DNA from: Bog-756 sp963824645
GTDB taxonomy: Bacteria > Actinomycetota > Acidimicrobiia > Acidimicrobiales > RAAP-2
Direction of reading: 5' to 3'
NCBI GenBank assembly: GCA_963824645.1
Contig: CAWGQC010000010.1
Location: forward strand, 310,001 to 374,000
DNA length: 64,000 nucleotides
Notes under the pieces: model-generated
The model's input: only the letters and a program-made list of their open reading frames with translations
Databases searched by the model: none
What the model was told of the DNA's origin: nothing
Shown: one piece after another, positions 18,165 through 27,674 of the stretch
Layout of the letters: each line of letters starts with the position of its first letter
How positions within the stretch are numbered: the first letter of the stretch is position 1
Made by a program: the position numbers and the translations under genes

Positions 18165-18932
18165 TCACGATTGCATCTTGATAGCGGCGAAAACGGCACC
18201 GTCCGGGTCAGCCAGCACGGCAAAGCGCCCCGGGGGAATATCGGTCGGAGGGACGAGCGTGGTTGCGCCGAGCTCGGATGCGCGGGAGACCGAGGCGTCG
18301 GTGTCGTCGACGCCGAAGTAGACCAGCCAGTGGGCCGGAACTTCGGCGGGGACCATGTCGGGCATTGTCATCATGCCCGCCACCGTCTTGTCGCCCAGCT
18401 TCCACTCGGTGTAGCTCATTCCGCCCATGTCGAGATCGCTCGGCTCCCAACCGAATACCTCCGGGTAGAAGGTTTTAGCGGCCGAGACATCTCGGGTGTT
18501 CAGCTCGTTCCACACGAACGCCCCTGTCTCATTGGCCAGCTCGGCCCCCTTGAAGGTCTTGGGCTGCCAGACGCCGATCGCCGCACCGCCGGGGTCAGCG
18601 AAGACCGCCAGGCGTCCTATGTCGGAAACGTCCATCGGCTCGGCAAACACCATGGCCCCGGCCTTTTTGGCCAGGTCGACCGTTGCGTCAGCATCGTCGA
18701 CGGAAACGTAGGTGATCCATGCGCTGGGTTGGTCCTCACTCATGGCCGTCATGTTGCCGGCCACCGACTTCCCGCCTTTGCGCATGATCGTGTAGTGACC
18801 CATTTCCTCACCCTGATCCTCGGCCACCCAACCGAAGAGAGCCCCATAGAAGGAATTGGAGGACTCGAGGTCCTTGGTGGCGTGATCGACCCAAGATGGT
18901 GTCCCCGGGTCATACGAGGTGAACTCAGGCAT
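18165..18932 (-). CDS. two-domain VOC-family protein
   Basis: 255 residues made of two glyoxalase-like modules, about residues 8-125 and 132-253 (PSWVDHATKDLESSNSFYG and FVWNELNTRDVSAAKTFYPEVFGW). Actinobacteria often carry several such tandem VOC proteins of unknown substrate; some are annotated as CFP-30B-like or hydroxylase-associated proteins. No membrane or signal segment is seen. The start ATG at 18932 follows a GGAG sequence. Fold confident, function unknown. Confidence 0.85.
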   Translation of the reverse strand: MPEFTSYDPGTPSWVDHATKDLESSNSFYGALFGWVAEDQGEEMGHYTIMRKGGKSVAGNMTAMSEDQPSAWITYVSVDDADATVDLAKKAGAMVFAEPMDVSDIGRLAVFADPGGAAIGVWQPKTFKGAELANETGAFVWNELNTRDVSAAKTFYPEVFGWEPSDLDMGGMSYTEWKLGDKTVAGMMTMPDMVPAEVPAHWLVYFGVDDTDASVSRASELGATTLVPPTDIPPGRFAVLADPDGAVFAAIKMQS

Positions 18933-19079
18933 TGGTCTCTCCTCCAGTGGACGGCCCTGACCCTCCGAAGCTTAACGAGGTTCCCACTCGAGAGCCCCCG
19001 TGGCTGTGGAGAAGCACTTAGGGCACTCCCACCAGGCAGAACGAATTCCGCAAAGCCCGAAGATCGTCCGCTGATGTCG

Positions 19080-20332
19080 TCATGCCCCAAACTCGACCGT
19101 ACCCGTACCCGTACCCGTACCCGTACCCGGACCCGTGCCTTCGCTGCCGTCGATGGTGACGGCATAGGTGTCGCCGGCCGTGATGTGCCAGGTGCCGAAC
19201 CTGTCGTAGGCGGATCCGAAGCCGAACTTGACCGTCTTCGTTGTCCACTTGCTCACGATGATCCCCACACAGGCGGCGCCGGGTGGCGTACCCTGACCGG
19301 CACTGAAGTTACCGACGTCGTCGAAGTAGAAGTTGTTCCCGAAATCGTCTCCGTTGTTGGCGTAGCTGCCCCATTGGTTGGAATCGTCCGACATCCCGAC
19401 TGGCTCTTTGCCGAGGTGGAGCCCGGTGAGGGTTACCTGGGGGGGACGCGGTGGTTCCGGTGAACGACACCGACTTGATGACGGGCGTCTTCGGCGACCG
19501 GGTGACCACCTGGGTCAGGCTCGTTGCGGAGGATTGGTAGGCGCCATATCCGGAATAGCTGGCAGCGACCGACGAGCTTCCCTTGGAAGGGAGCTTGTGG
19601 TGCAGGTGGCGACTCCGCTCGTCAAGCTCTGGGCCGAGCAGCCGGCGACCGGCGTACCGCCGTCGGCGAACGCCACCGTTCCCCCACTCGGAGGAGGAAG
19701 GACAGAGGCGGTGAACGTGACACTTTGCTTCGGCTTGGCGGGATTCGACGATGAAGCCAGGCTGGCCGTGGTCCCCACTGACCCGATGGCATACGCGTAC
19801 GAGGCGACGTAGATCGTACCTGTGGTGGTGGAGACCAGCGCCGAGTACAAGCCCGAGGGCGGGTTGGTCAGCCCGCTGAGGGAGATCTCCAGGGTGGTCT
19901 GTGGGGGAACATCGCTTGTGGGTAGGAGGTCGCACTGCACAGCAGTGGCGGATACAGCATCGCACCTGCCTTCAATGAGGGCATCCTGCATCAGGTAGCT
20001 TTCGCTGCTCAGATCGCCGAGCCCGTTCCGCTGGGGAGCGTCAGGGTGACAGAGTCGCCCGCGGACCCGGATAGCCGGCCCATAGCCGAGGTCGTGAAGG
20101 CGATCGCGTACTCCGAAGAAGCCCCCGGTGACGTCGAACCGATGACGTTCACGGAAACGTCGGACACACCGGTCGTTGCGCCGGCAGATACGGCGGGGAG
20201 GGCGGCGGTGGCCATCACACCGCACGCCGACAGGATCGCAGTAGTGATTCCCCCTTCATTCGCCTTTTTCCAGAGGCGGCAGTGGGTCAGTTTGAAAAAG
20301 TTGAGGCTGTGATATGGACTAAAAGTTCGCAC
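19080..20332 (-). pseudogene. secreted Ig-like-domain protein broken by at least three frameshifts
   Basis: Pieces in three frames line up into one protein: an N-terminal signal and beta domain (ending near 20020), a middle with a bacterial Ig-like repeat (VTFTASVLPPPSGGTVAFADGG), and a C-terminus ending at 19080 with a (GT)n tail. Breaks lie at a GGG run (20022-20024), near 19590, and in a G7 run at 19439-19445. Each would be repaired by adding one base. A fourth may lie at the start, where ATG AAG GGGG(G) would give a cleaner signal-peptide start. This is either decay or clustered homopolymer error. Confidence 0.65.
19101..19136 (-). repeat. hexanucleotide repeat encoding a Gly-Thr tail
   Basis: Six units of ACCCGT on the plus strand (five exact, one ACCCGG) form the C-terminal GT-repeat of the broken Ig-domain gene. 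Six-base units keep the frame when copy number slips. Confidence 0.85.
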
Positions 20333-20442
20333 GACCCCATCAGACGCTCACGAAGAAGCAGGGCAAGCCGACCCCTCCGGCAATGGCGGCTGGTGTCGCT
20401 GACCAAGTCTGGTCAGTGCAGAGATGGCCTGCTGGACTGAAT

Positions 20443-20820
20443 CTACCGTGCGTATTCGATCGCTTCTGACTTGTCGTCGAATCCAACAATCTCAACGATC
20501 CGGCCGTTGCGAACTGTGAGCACCTGAAACCGAAGGGCCGTCCCGCCTCGCTCGCGTGCGCCATCAGTCCCTTGCACGGTGAGCGTAACCAGCAGTCGGC
20601 TACCTCGAACATCTATGTCGATGGGGCTGCCTCGGACTCCGGCCTCCTGGGCTCGTTGGTACCAGTTCAGCACCTGGTTACGGTTCTTGCAGGTCGGATT
20701 ACGAGCGCCAGGCGCCCCCCACGTCACATTTGGATCCAGCAGCACGGCGAAGGCCGTCGCGTCCCCGGACGCCATCACCTTCCGGACTTCCTCCGCCACC
20801 TCGTTCATGGTTCCGGGCAC
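20443..20820 (-). CDS. NTF2-like/SnoaL-type protein
   Basis: 125 residues, the size of a single cone-shaped alpha+beta NTF2-like domain. An N-terminal helix with a short-substrate pocket pattern (FAVLLDPNVTWGAPG) and terminal strands LRFQVLTVRNGRIVEIVGF are typical. Members are small enzymes or ligand binders. The GTG at 20820 and ATG at 20808 are both possible starts. It is a lone minus-strand gene between the broken Ig gene and the divergent GYWLV-repeat gene. Confidence 0.75.
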   Translation of the reverse strand: MPGTMNEVAEEVRKVMASGDATAFAVLLDPNVTWGAPGARNPTCKNRNQVLNWYQRAQEAGVRGSPIDIDVRGSRLLVTLTVQGTDGARERGGTALRFQVLTVRNGRIVEIVGFDDKSEAIEYAR

Positions 20821-21004
20821 AGCCGACGAGCCTACCGGCCCAATTCAAACTGACCACACCCATGATGCGACACGTCGGTGCTACGGCCCTGCCCCGGTTT
20901 AGGCGCTCACAGGCTTCTATCGGTTCATTGCGCACCAGACGGAGAAGAAAGGGTGCCGGTCGCCTGTTGAAGCCGGGTCGTGATACGCCACGGTCGATCC
21001 ATGG

Positions 21005-21032
21005 TTGACTTTGTGTCATTCTGACCTATTAT
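21005..21032 (+). promoter_or_regulatory. promoter with spacer palindrome GTCATTCTGAC
   Basis: TTGACT (21005-21010), a 16-base spacer, and TATTAT (21027-21032). The spacer holds the inverted repeat GTCA-TTC-TGAC at 21015-21025. The same arrangement occurs at 48521-48548 and 58143-58170. The predicted transcript start lies about 50 bases before the ATG of the secreted repeat protein at 21089. Confidence 0.7.
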
Positions 21033-21088
21033 TGGGGAAGCACTGGCAAACTGCGCCGGCCTCCGGCCAGCCGAGAGAAGGGTCGGAT

Positions 21089-22438
21089 ATGACGATTCGG
21101 GGCTGGACGAAGAGGGCGGCGGTCGGCCTGGCCGGTGTGGTTATCGGCGGGGCGTCCTTGGTGGTTATCGGCGGATTGGCCAGCACGTCCAGGGCCAATG
21201 CAGCCGTTCCTCACGTGCTGCAGGTGGTCCCACCGCTGGCGCAGTTTCCTGACACCACGCTCGGGACCTTCTCCACAGTCGGGGCCCCCTCGGGCCCCTA
21301 TCTGCTGAACAACACCCAGACGCCCGACACCATCAACCTGATAACCGACGTGTCATTCTCGGGGCCCGGTGCCGACGACTATGTGATGACGGCTGGGCAG
21401 TGCGGACCCCAAGGATCGACGATCATCGTTATCACCCCAGGTCTGTTCTGTTTTCCGGACATCTCGTTCCTGCCCGGTGCGCTGGGCGACCGTTCTGCCA
21501 CCATGACCATCCAGGGTTCAGCCGACGCCAATCCCCTATCGGTCTCCCTTCATGGGAACGGCACCGTCGGCTACTACCAGGTGGATTCCCTCGGCCACGT
21601 GGCCCATGCCGGGGATGCCGGCTACTTCGGTGACGCCGGCAACGTGGCCCTCAACGAGCCGATCGTGGGCATGGCGGCCACCGGTGACAACGGTGGCTAC
21701 TGGCTGGTGGCTAGCGACGGCGGCATCTTCTCCTACGGCGACGCCGCCTTCCACGGGTCGACGGGCAACATCGCCCTCAACAAACCCATAGTGGGCATGG
21801 CAGCCACCCCCGATGGCCAGGGCTACTGGCTGGTGGCGAGCGACGGCGGCATCTTCTCCTACGGCGACGCCACTTTCCACGGATCGACGGGCAACATCGC
21901 CCTCAACAAACCCGTGGTAGGTATGGCTTCCACTCCTGACGGTCTGGGTTACTGGCTGGTAGCTACCGATGGAGGGATCTTCGCCTATGGCGATGCCCAT
22001 TTCTACGGGTCGACGGGCAACATCCACCTCAACCAACCGGTGGTGGGCATGGCCGCCACTCCCGACGGCAGGGGCTACTGGCTGGTGGCCGCCGACGGTG
22101 GCGTCTTCGCCTTCGGCGACGCCCATTTCCACGGGTCGACGGGGGCCATCCACCTCAATGAGCCAATCGTGGCCATGGCGCCGATGCCCACCGGTGGTGG
22201 CTACTGGTTCAGCGCCGCTGACGGAGGGCTGTTCAACTTCGGGGACGCGCCCTTCTACGGGAGCGGGGTAGGTATCGGCCTGGGGCAGGTAGTGGACATG
22301 GCCGCCGACGGCGGGGCCACACTGCAGGCACTCACCGATCTGCCCGCTATTCGACAGGCCCATCTGGCCAGAGGCGACACAGGGCCGTCCTTCGGGAGGG
22401 TCCGACGTTTCGCCGGTGCTCACTCACTGGCGCCCTGA
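21089..22438 (+). CDS. secreted GYWLV-repeat protein
   Basis: 449 residues. A signal peptide (to about residue 35, TSRANA) is followed by a beta-sandwich resembling choice-of-anchor D domains (PDTTLGTFSTV, ATMTIQGSADANPLSVSL). Then come six tandem repeats of about 43 residues built on GYWLVASDGGIFSYGDA and LNKPIVGMAATPDG, likely blades of a beta-propeller. The start at 21089 follows GAAGGG. Function unknown; cell-surface or extracellular adhesion is a guess. A paralog with the same repeats is at 56715-58016. Confidence 0.85.
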   Translation: MTIRGWTKRAAVGLAGVVIGGASLVVIGGLASTSRANAAVPHVLQVVPPLAQFPDTTLGTFSTVGAPSGPYLLNNTQTPDTINLITDVSFSGPGADDYVMTAGQCGPQGSTIIVITPGLFCFPDISFLPGALGDRSATMTIQGSADANPLSVSLHGNGTVGYYQVDSLGHVAHAGDAGYFGDAGNVALNEPIVGMAATGDNGGYWLVASDGGIFSYGDAAFHGSTGNIALNKPIVGMAATPDGQGYWLVASDGGIFSYGDATFHGSTGNIALNKPVVGMASTPDGLGYWLVATDGGIFAYGDAHFYGSTGNIHLNQPVVGMAATPDGRGYWLVAADGGVFAFGDAHFHGSTGAIHLNEPIVAMAPMPTGGGYWFSAADGGLFNFGDAPFYGSGVGIGLGQVVDMAADGGATLQALTDLPAIRQAHLARGDTGPSFGRVRRFAGAHSLAP

Positions 22439-22440
22439 CC

Positions 22441-22688
22441 TCATAGTCCCATCCGGGCCATCAACGAGCGACCAGGCAGATCCTCCGCTTGGCCTCGTCG
22501 TAGACCTGCTGGCGGGTCTTGGGCATAGCCGGGCCCGTTGGTTTCCACTGGACAAAGACGGGGCGCTCCTTGGCCAGGGGGCTGCGGATCGGCTGGGGCA
22601 GGGAGGCAATCGACATTTTGGCCCCGATTCCGGCGGCTGCCTTTTTGGTGCTCCGGAAAGCCACTACCCCTAGTTTCTCGACCGTCAT
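22441..22688 (-). pseudogene. small Rho-N/SAP-like protein, probable 1-base frameshift
   Basis: A good ribosome-binding site (GGAGA) precedes the ATG at 22688. The frame reads to KTRQQVYDEAKRR and then hits a stop at 22461. In the next frame the text continues as EDLPGRSLMARMGL to a stop at 22441, which resembles the usual GRSxMxKxEL ending of actinobacterial Rho-N-like small proteins. One missing G near 22485 would join them. It could instead be a genuine 75-residue protein ending at 22461. Function unknown. Confidence 0.5.
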
Positions 22689-22927
22689 CGGACATCTCCA
22701 GTCAGGTTGTCTGCCTGAGCTATACCCAACTCTTGCCCTTGAAAAACGCCGCCGGCGACCGGTGACCGGCAGTCGGGGCGGCTGAGCAACGGCCCGGGCA
22801 GGTCAAGCGGGGCGAAGGACATCGTCGGGACGCACCCGCATGGGCTGCCGTGTGCGCGTCGGCGCCGCCGACGTGGGCGATGCCGGCAAGACGGATGTGC
22901 CGCGACCTCAGGTGGAACGATGGTGGC

Positions 22928-23866
22928 ATGGCGATCCCACTGATGCTGGCCACATTGACCGACCGTAGGGACTTTGGGGCCGATTGGCTTTTGGAGCGCA
23001 AGCTCGACGGTGAACGCTGCATCGCCCACAAGGTCGGTAGTGACGTGCGACTGGAATCGCGGAGCGGAAAGGATCTCACCTCCATCTACCCCGAGGTCCG
23101 ATCGGCGGTGGCGGCTCAAACCGCCCAGGAGCTTCTTCTCGACGGCGAGGTGGTGGCCTACGACGGTGACCAAACCTCCTTCACCCGGCTCCAGCAGCGT
23201 CTCGGAGTAACCGCGCCCACCTCCGAACAGGTGGCCAGGGATCCGGTCGTCTACTGCGTCTTCGATCTGTTGAAGGTCGACGGGGAGGATCTCACCCATC
23301 GGCTACTCCTCGAGCGACGCTCTCGGCTCATGAGGACGATGGCCTCCAGCGCCGCACTGCAGTACACCGAGGCCTGGCGCGACGATTCGGAACGGAGGTT
23401 TGCTGCAGCTTGCCGGGCCGGCTGGGAGGGGCTCATCGCCAAGCGGGCCGACTCTCCCTACGTCGCCGGTCGCTCGAAAGACTGGCTGAAGCTCAAGTGC
23501 GTATGGGAGCAGGAGTTCGTCATCGGCGGTTACACCGAGCCGGGCGGAAGGCGGACGGACTTCGGTGCCCTGCTTGTCGGCTACTACGAACAGGGCACCC
23601 TTCGTTACGCCGGGAAGGTGGGCACCGGTTACACCAAAACCACCCTCCACGATCTCGGTCGTACGCTGCGGGAGCTCGAAACGGCCGAGCCGGCCTTTGT
23701 TGACGCGCGACCTCTTCCCCGCGGTGCACACTGGACACGGCCCGAACTTGTCGCTCAGATCGGATTCGCCGAATGGACCAGCGACTCTCGGTTGAGGCAG
23801 CCACGATTTCTAGGGCTCCGCGACGACAAGGACCCGGCCGAGGTCGTCCGAGAGCGGCCCCATTGA
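22928..23866 (+). CDS. ATP-dependent DNA ligase (LigC/LigD-ligase type)
   Basis: 312 residues: a nucleotidyltransferase domain (1-195) and an OB domain. The adenylated lysine is Lys25 in ERKLDGER (motif KxDG). Further ligase motifs are LLLDGEVVAYD, YCVFDLL, GLIAKRADSPY and DWLKLKC. It seals nicks with ATP; relatives serve bacterial NHEJ or repair. It lacks the polymerase and nuclease domains of full LigD, and no Ku gene is nearby. The ATG at 22928 begins the conserved domain; longer in-frame starts lack support. Confidence 0.9.
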   Translation: MAIPLMLATLTDRRDFGADWLLERKLDGERCIAHKVGSDVRLESRSGKDLTSIYPEVRSAVAAQTAQELLLDGEVVAYDGDQTSFTRLQQRLGVTAPTSEQVARDPVVYCVFDLLKVDGEDLTHRLLLERRSRLMRTMASSAALQYTEAWRDDSERRFAAACRAGWEGLIAKRADSPYVAGRSKDWLKLKCVWEQEFVIGGYTEPGGRRTDFGALLVGYYEQGTLRYAGKVGTGYTKTTLHDLGRTLRELETAEPAFVDARPLPRGAHWTRPELVAQIGFAEWTSDSRLRQPRFLGLRDDKDPAEVVRERPH

Positions 23867-23925
23867 GCACGGCGGTGCTCATCAGACGCCCAGGGGACGG
23901 TTTTCAGCCGAGGATCGGTCAATCC

Positions 23926-24225
23926 CTAGCGTCGGCCGCTCTTCGCACTCCGCGATCCGACCAGAAGCTTCAACAACTCTCCGATCGTCTGCTGGCGACC
24001 GATAGCTTCGCCCAGCGGAGCATCCACTTGAATGTGGTAGCGATTGCGTCGGCCCTCTTTCTCCTTGGCCACATAACCGCCGGTGATCAGATCGTCGACA
24101 ATGGCGAAGGCACTGCGTTCGGTGATGTCGAGCGTCGAAGCGATGTCTCGGAGCCGCACGCCGGGATCGTGGGCGATGCAAACCAGGACCCGGGCATGAT
24201 TGGTCAGAAAGCTCCATTCGGACAC
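23926..24225 (-). CDS. winged-helix (MarR-like) transcription regulator
   Basis: 99 residues forming one winged helix-turn-helix: ARVLVCIAHDPGVRLRDIASTLDITERSAFAIVDDLITGGYVAKEKEGRRNRYHI contains the recognition helix and the wing. A TAAGAT lies 6 bases before the GTG start, so the transcript may be leaderless. It is divergent from the membrane protein at 24419 and probably binds the shared intergenic region. The ligand is unknown. Confidence 0.85.
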   Translation of the reverse strand: MSEWSFLTNHARVLVCIAHDPGVRLRDIASTLDITERSAFAIVDDLITGGYVAKEKEGRRNRYHIQVDAPLGEAIGRQQTIGELLKLLVGSRSAKSGRR

Positions 24226-24418
24226 GCGGTAATCTTAGCCCAACAATTCCGGAAGCAGATTGCTTGTATTAGATAACTGGAGTATGGTAACAGGAGTCGG
24301 AGATGAGCTGTTATCGATCTCCTCCGACGGAAAGAGCCGGTCGACTCGCCTTGAGGGCACCTCGACTGGGCTGGCGCATCGTGCACCGGTCCTCCCTATC
24401 CCAGAGGAGCCATATTCG

Positions 24419-25012
24419 ATGCAACGTAAGACATTCGATTCACTCGTCAGCGCGGCAGGACTGCTGCTGGTGGCAGTGCTCCTGGTCGCCGGAGGCTTGC
24501 TGACCTGGACAAGCAGCTACATCAACAACGAAGTACACACCCAGCTCGCCGCTCAGCAGATCTATTTCCCAGCTGCCAACAGTCCCGCGGTCGCCGCCCC
24601 TGAGTTCCAGGCCATGCGCCAGTACGGAGGACAGCTCATGACCACCGGCCCTCAAGCCGAGGTGTACGCCGATCACTTCATCGCCAACCATCTGAAGGTA
24701 ATCGGTGGGGGAAAGACCTACGCCCAACTATCGACCGCATCGCTGGCCCAGCCTACGAACACCAAGCTGGCCGCCCAGGTCGGGACGGTATTCAAGGGCG
24801 AGACACTGCGCGGCTTGCTTCTCAATGCCTACGCTTTCGGGACCATGGGCATGATCGCCGGCATTGCGGCCGTGGTCGCCTTTGTCGGAGCTGGTCTCAT
24901 GCTCCTCCTGTGTCTGCTCGGGATCTTCCATGCCCGTCGAGTCTCGCCGACCGAGCAGCTGCTGAACGCCCCTGCCCCCGCTCCTCGTGAGTTGGAACCA
25001 GTCGGAGTCTGA
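24419..25012 (+). CDS. two-pass membrane protein of unknown function
   Basis: 197 residues. There are two hydrophobic segments, about residues 12-35 (LLLVAVLLVAGGLLTW) and 140-168 (MIAGIAAVVAFVGAGLMLLL), flanking an extracytoplasmic domain of roughly 105 residues rich in Ala/Gln. The start ATG has GAGGAG about 10 bases upstream and begins right at the first membrane helix; longer in-frame starts look spurious. It is paired divergently with the winged-helix regulator at 23926 and ends in a clear terminator. Widespread among actinobacteria, without established function to my knowledge. Confidence 0.75.
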   Translation: MQRKTFDSLVSAAGLLLVAVLLVAGGLLTWTSSYINNEVHTQLAAQQIYFPAANSPAVAAPEFQAMRQYGGQLMTTGPQAEVYADHFIANHLKVIGGGKTYAQLSTASLAQPTNTKLAAQVGTVFKGETLRGLLLNAYAFGTMGMIAGIAAVVAFVGAGLMLLLCLLGIFHARRVSPTEQLLNAPAPAPRELEPVGV

Positions 25013-25027
25013 CCCTTCCGTTCCAAC

Positions 25028-25072
25028 CCCACCGGCGATCAACGGGTCAGACCTGAATCGCCGGTGGGTTTG
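25028..25072 (+). terminator. Rho-independent-like terminator after the membrane protein gene
   Basis: Perfect 12-bp stem CCCACCGGCGAT / ATCGCCGGTGGG with a 17-base loop, followed by a short TTTGT. It lies 16 bases after the stop at 25012. Confidence 0.75.
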
Positions 25073-25135
25073 TACACGGCGGCGAACCCTAACCGAATCT
25101 CCAAGATCTCACTCCATCTCAGAAGGAAGTTCACC

Positions 25136-26179
25136 ATGAAGGCACTCGTCTACCACGGTCCCGACTCAAAGGCCTGGGAGGAGGTGACCAAGCCGGAGAT
25201 CCTTGCCGACACCGACGCCGTCATCCGGGTCGACTGCACCACCATCTGTGGCACCGACCTCCACATACTCAAAGGTGATCTTCCGGCGGTGACCGAGGGA
25301 AGGATCCTCGGCCACGAGGCGGTCGGAACGGTCGACATGGTCGGCCCGGCTGTGAAGAACCTCGAACCAGGCGACCGGGTCCTCGTGTCTTGTGTAACGG
25401 CCTGTGGTGCGTGTCGATACTGCCGGGAGAGCCGCTACGGTCAATGTCTCGGTGGTGGAGGTTGGATCCTGGGCAACACGATAGATGGCACCCAGGCCGA
25501 GTACGTCCGGGTTCCGTTCGCCGATAACTCCACCTATCCCGCACCCGTTGGAGTGAGCGACGAGTCCCTGCTCATGCTGGCCGACATATTGCCGACGGCC
25601 TACGAGGTGGGAGTGCTGAACGGACGTGTTCAGCCAGGCGACGTCGTCGCCATTGTCGGAGCGGGACCGATTGGCCTGTCAGCCATCCTGGGCAGCCGCT
25701 TGTTCAACCCTTCGCATATCGTTGCCATTGATCTCACCGACAGCAGATTGGATGCCGCCAAACAGTTTGGGGCTGACGTCGTTATCAACAACTCCCGGGA
25801 GGATCCGCGTCGGGCGGTATTGGATCTCACTGATGGGCTGGGCGCCGATGTATCGATCGAGGCCGTTGGCGTTCCGGCAACGTTTGAGCTCGCCACCACC
25901 CTCGCCCGTCCCGGCGGCCACATCGCCAACATCGGTGTCCACGGGACGCCTGTGACGCTTCACCTGGAAGAGCTGTGGACCAAGGATGTGACGATTACAA
26001 CGGGTCTGGTCGATACCTACTCCACGCCCACGCTCCTGCGGCTTCTGCGTGGCGATCAGATCGAAGCCGATCGGTTCGTCACTCATAGATTTCCGTTCGA
26101 TGACTTCATTGACGCCTATGACACGTTCTCTCGGTCTGCGGCTACCGGAGCTCTCAAGGTTGTCCTCTCCCGCGAGTAG
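25136..26179 (+). CDS. zinc-dependent alcohol dehydrogenase
   Basis: 347 residues, medium-chain dehydrogenase. Catalytic zinc ligands are Cys38 (TTICGTDLH), His60 and Glu61 (LGHEAVG). The structural zinc Cys residues 90, 93, 96 and 104 lie in CGACRYCRESRYGQC. The NAD-binding fingerprint is VGAGPIG. It oxidises alcohols or reduces aldehydes in the cytosol with NAD(H). The ATG at 25136 has AAGGAAG upstream and begins the conserved MKALVYHGP. Confidence 0.92.
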   Translation: MKALVYHGPDSKAWEEVTKPEILADTDAVIRVDCTTICGTDLHILKGDLPAVTEGRILGHEAVGTVDMVGPAVKNLEPGDRVLVSCVTACGACRYCRESRYGQCLGGGGWILGNTIDGTQAEYVRVPFADNSTYPAPVGVSDESLLMLADILPTAYEVGVLNGRVQPGDVVAIVGAGPIGLSAILGSRLFNPSHIVAIDLTDSRLDAAKQFGADVVINNSREDPRRAVLDLTDGLGADVSIEAVGVPATFELATTLARPGGHIANIGVHGTPVTLHLEELWTKDVTITTGLVDTYSTPTLLRLLRGDQIEADRFVTHRFPFDDFIDAYDTFSRSAATGALKVVLSRE

Positions 26180-26390
26180 GTGCGGTCGACCTTGGCCCAC
26201 TCGGCCGGTTGACAGAGGACTGGACGTCCGTAGATTCTGGTGACCCACCGGCGGGTGGACAAAATGGGGGAGTGGCCCGTGCATCCGACTGTTTAGAGCC
26301 ACTCCCGATAGTCTCACCGTCAGATTCTCCGTCAGGGGAACGTCTGATCCAGGTGGGGACCACTCATGAATTTCTGCTGATATCGATCTC

Positions 26391-27584
26391 ATGGACACTG
26401 ACCAGTGGGTGGAGGGCGTTCCCCACGAGCAGTTCGCATTTCTCCGTAGCGAAGCGCCGGTCTTCCGTCACCCGTGGCCGGAATCGGGTGCGGACAGGTT
26501 CTTTTGGTGCCTGACGCTCCACGAGGACGTCAGAATGGCGACCCGCGACATCGAGACCTTCTCGTCGAGTCGAAGCGGCGTGCTGCTCGACACGTTGCAT
26601 ACTCCCGAGGAACGGGAAGCCTTCCAGACGATTATCGACGTCGACCCTCCTGAGCACACGCGTCTCCGCCGATTGGTGAATCGGGCCTTCACGCCGCGGG
26701 CCATCGCCGAGTTCGAGGAGCAGTACCGCTCCGCCGTGGGTCGGGTGGTTGGTCGTGCCATGCGGGATCCGACGTTTGACTTCGTTACCGAGGTTGCTTC
26801 CCATCTGCCGGCTTACGCCATCTCGGAGCTCCTCGGGGTTCCTGAAGCGGATCGAGACCGGATCATCCATTGGGCGAACCAGATCTCCGGACGTTCCGAC
26901 CCGGAATTCAACGACGGCCCCGACGCGCCGCTCATCGCGGCGACCGAACTCTACGAATATGCCGGAACGCTGGCCGCTGAGCGCCGAATCGATCCGCGTG
27001 ATGACATCGTCACCCGGCTGATCACCGAAGTTGACGACGATGCTCTCGGTGCACACGAGTTCGAGATGTTCATTCTGGCTCTGGCCTTCGCCGGCAGTGA
27101 GACGACGAGGACGGCGATTTCCCAGGGTCTGATCGCGCTGTTCAGCCATCCCGATCAGATGGCATCGCTGCGCAACGACCCGATCGGTCTGGCCCCGACG
27201 GCGGCGGAAGAGATCATCCGCTGGGCAACCCCCGTCGTCTACTTCAAGCGAACAGCAACCCGAGACCTTGAGCTCCATAACGTGCAGATTCGCGAAGATG
27301 ACCCGGTTGTTCTGTTCTACATGTCGGCGAACTACGACGAATCGGCCTTCGCTGAACCGCACCACTTCGACATCAGCCGATCGCCGAATCCCCATCTGTC
27401 GTTCGGAGGGGGCGGAGCACACATGTGCCTTGGGGCTGCTCTCGCTCGCCTCGAGATCCGTGTGCTCCTCGAGGAGTTGATGGTCATGACCCGTTCCATC
27501 GAACCTGCCGGACCGGCGGTGCGACTGAAGTCGAACTGGGTCAATGGGGTGAAGCATCTTCCGGTGACTGTGGTCGGCTCCTAG
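26391..27584 (+). CDS. cytochrome P450
   Basis: 397 residues, soluble class I bacterial P450. Oxygen-activating helix AGSETTR, K-helix EEIIRW (ExxR) and heme-binding loop FGGGGAHMCLG are all present. The loop sequence and N-terminus resemble CYP families acting on sterols, terpenes or fatty acids in actinobacteria, but the substrate cannot be assigned. No ferredoxin or reductase gene is adjacent. The start at 26391 follows an in-frame stop by only seven codons, so no longer version exists. Confidence 0.93.
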   Translation: MDTDQWVEGVPHEQFAFLRSEAPVFRHPWPESGADRFFWCLTLHEDVRMATRDIETFSSSRSGVLLDTLHTPEEREAFQTIIDVDPPEHTRLRRLVNRAFTPRAIAEFEEQYRSAVGRVVGRAMRDPTFDFVTEVASHLPAYAISELLGVPEADRDRIIHWANQISGRSDPEFNDGPDAPLIAATELYEYAGTLAAERRIDPRDDIVTRLITEVDDDALGAHEFEMFILALAFAGSETTRTAISQGLIALFSHPDQMASLRNDPIGLAPTAAEEIIRWATPVVYFKRTATRDLELHNVQIREDDPVVLFYMSANYDESAFAEPHHFDISRSPNPHLSFGGGGAHMCLGAALARLEIRVLLEELMVMTRSIEPAGPAVRLKSNWVNGVKHLPVTVVGS

Positions 27585-27674
27585 TGGGTGCGCGCAGATC
27601 TGCGGGAGGCCACTGGCGGGACCCGGGACGGTCCTGTCACGATCCCGCTTGGAGCGGTCGTACGATCAATCTGA

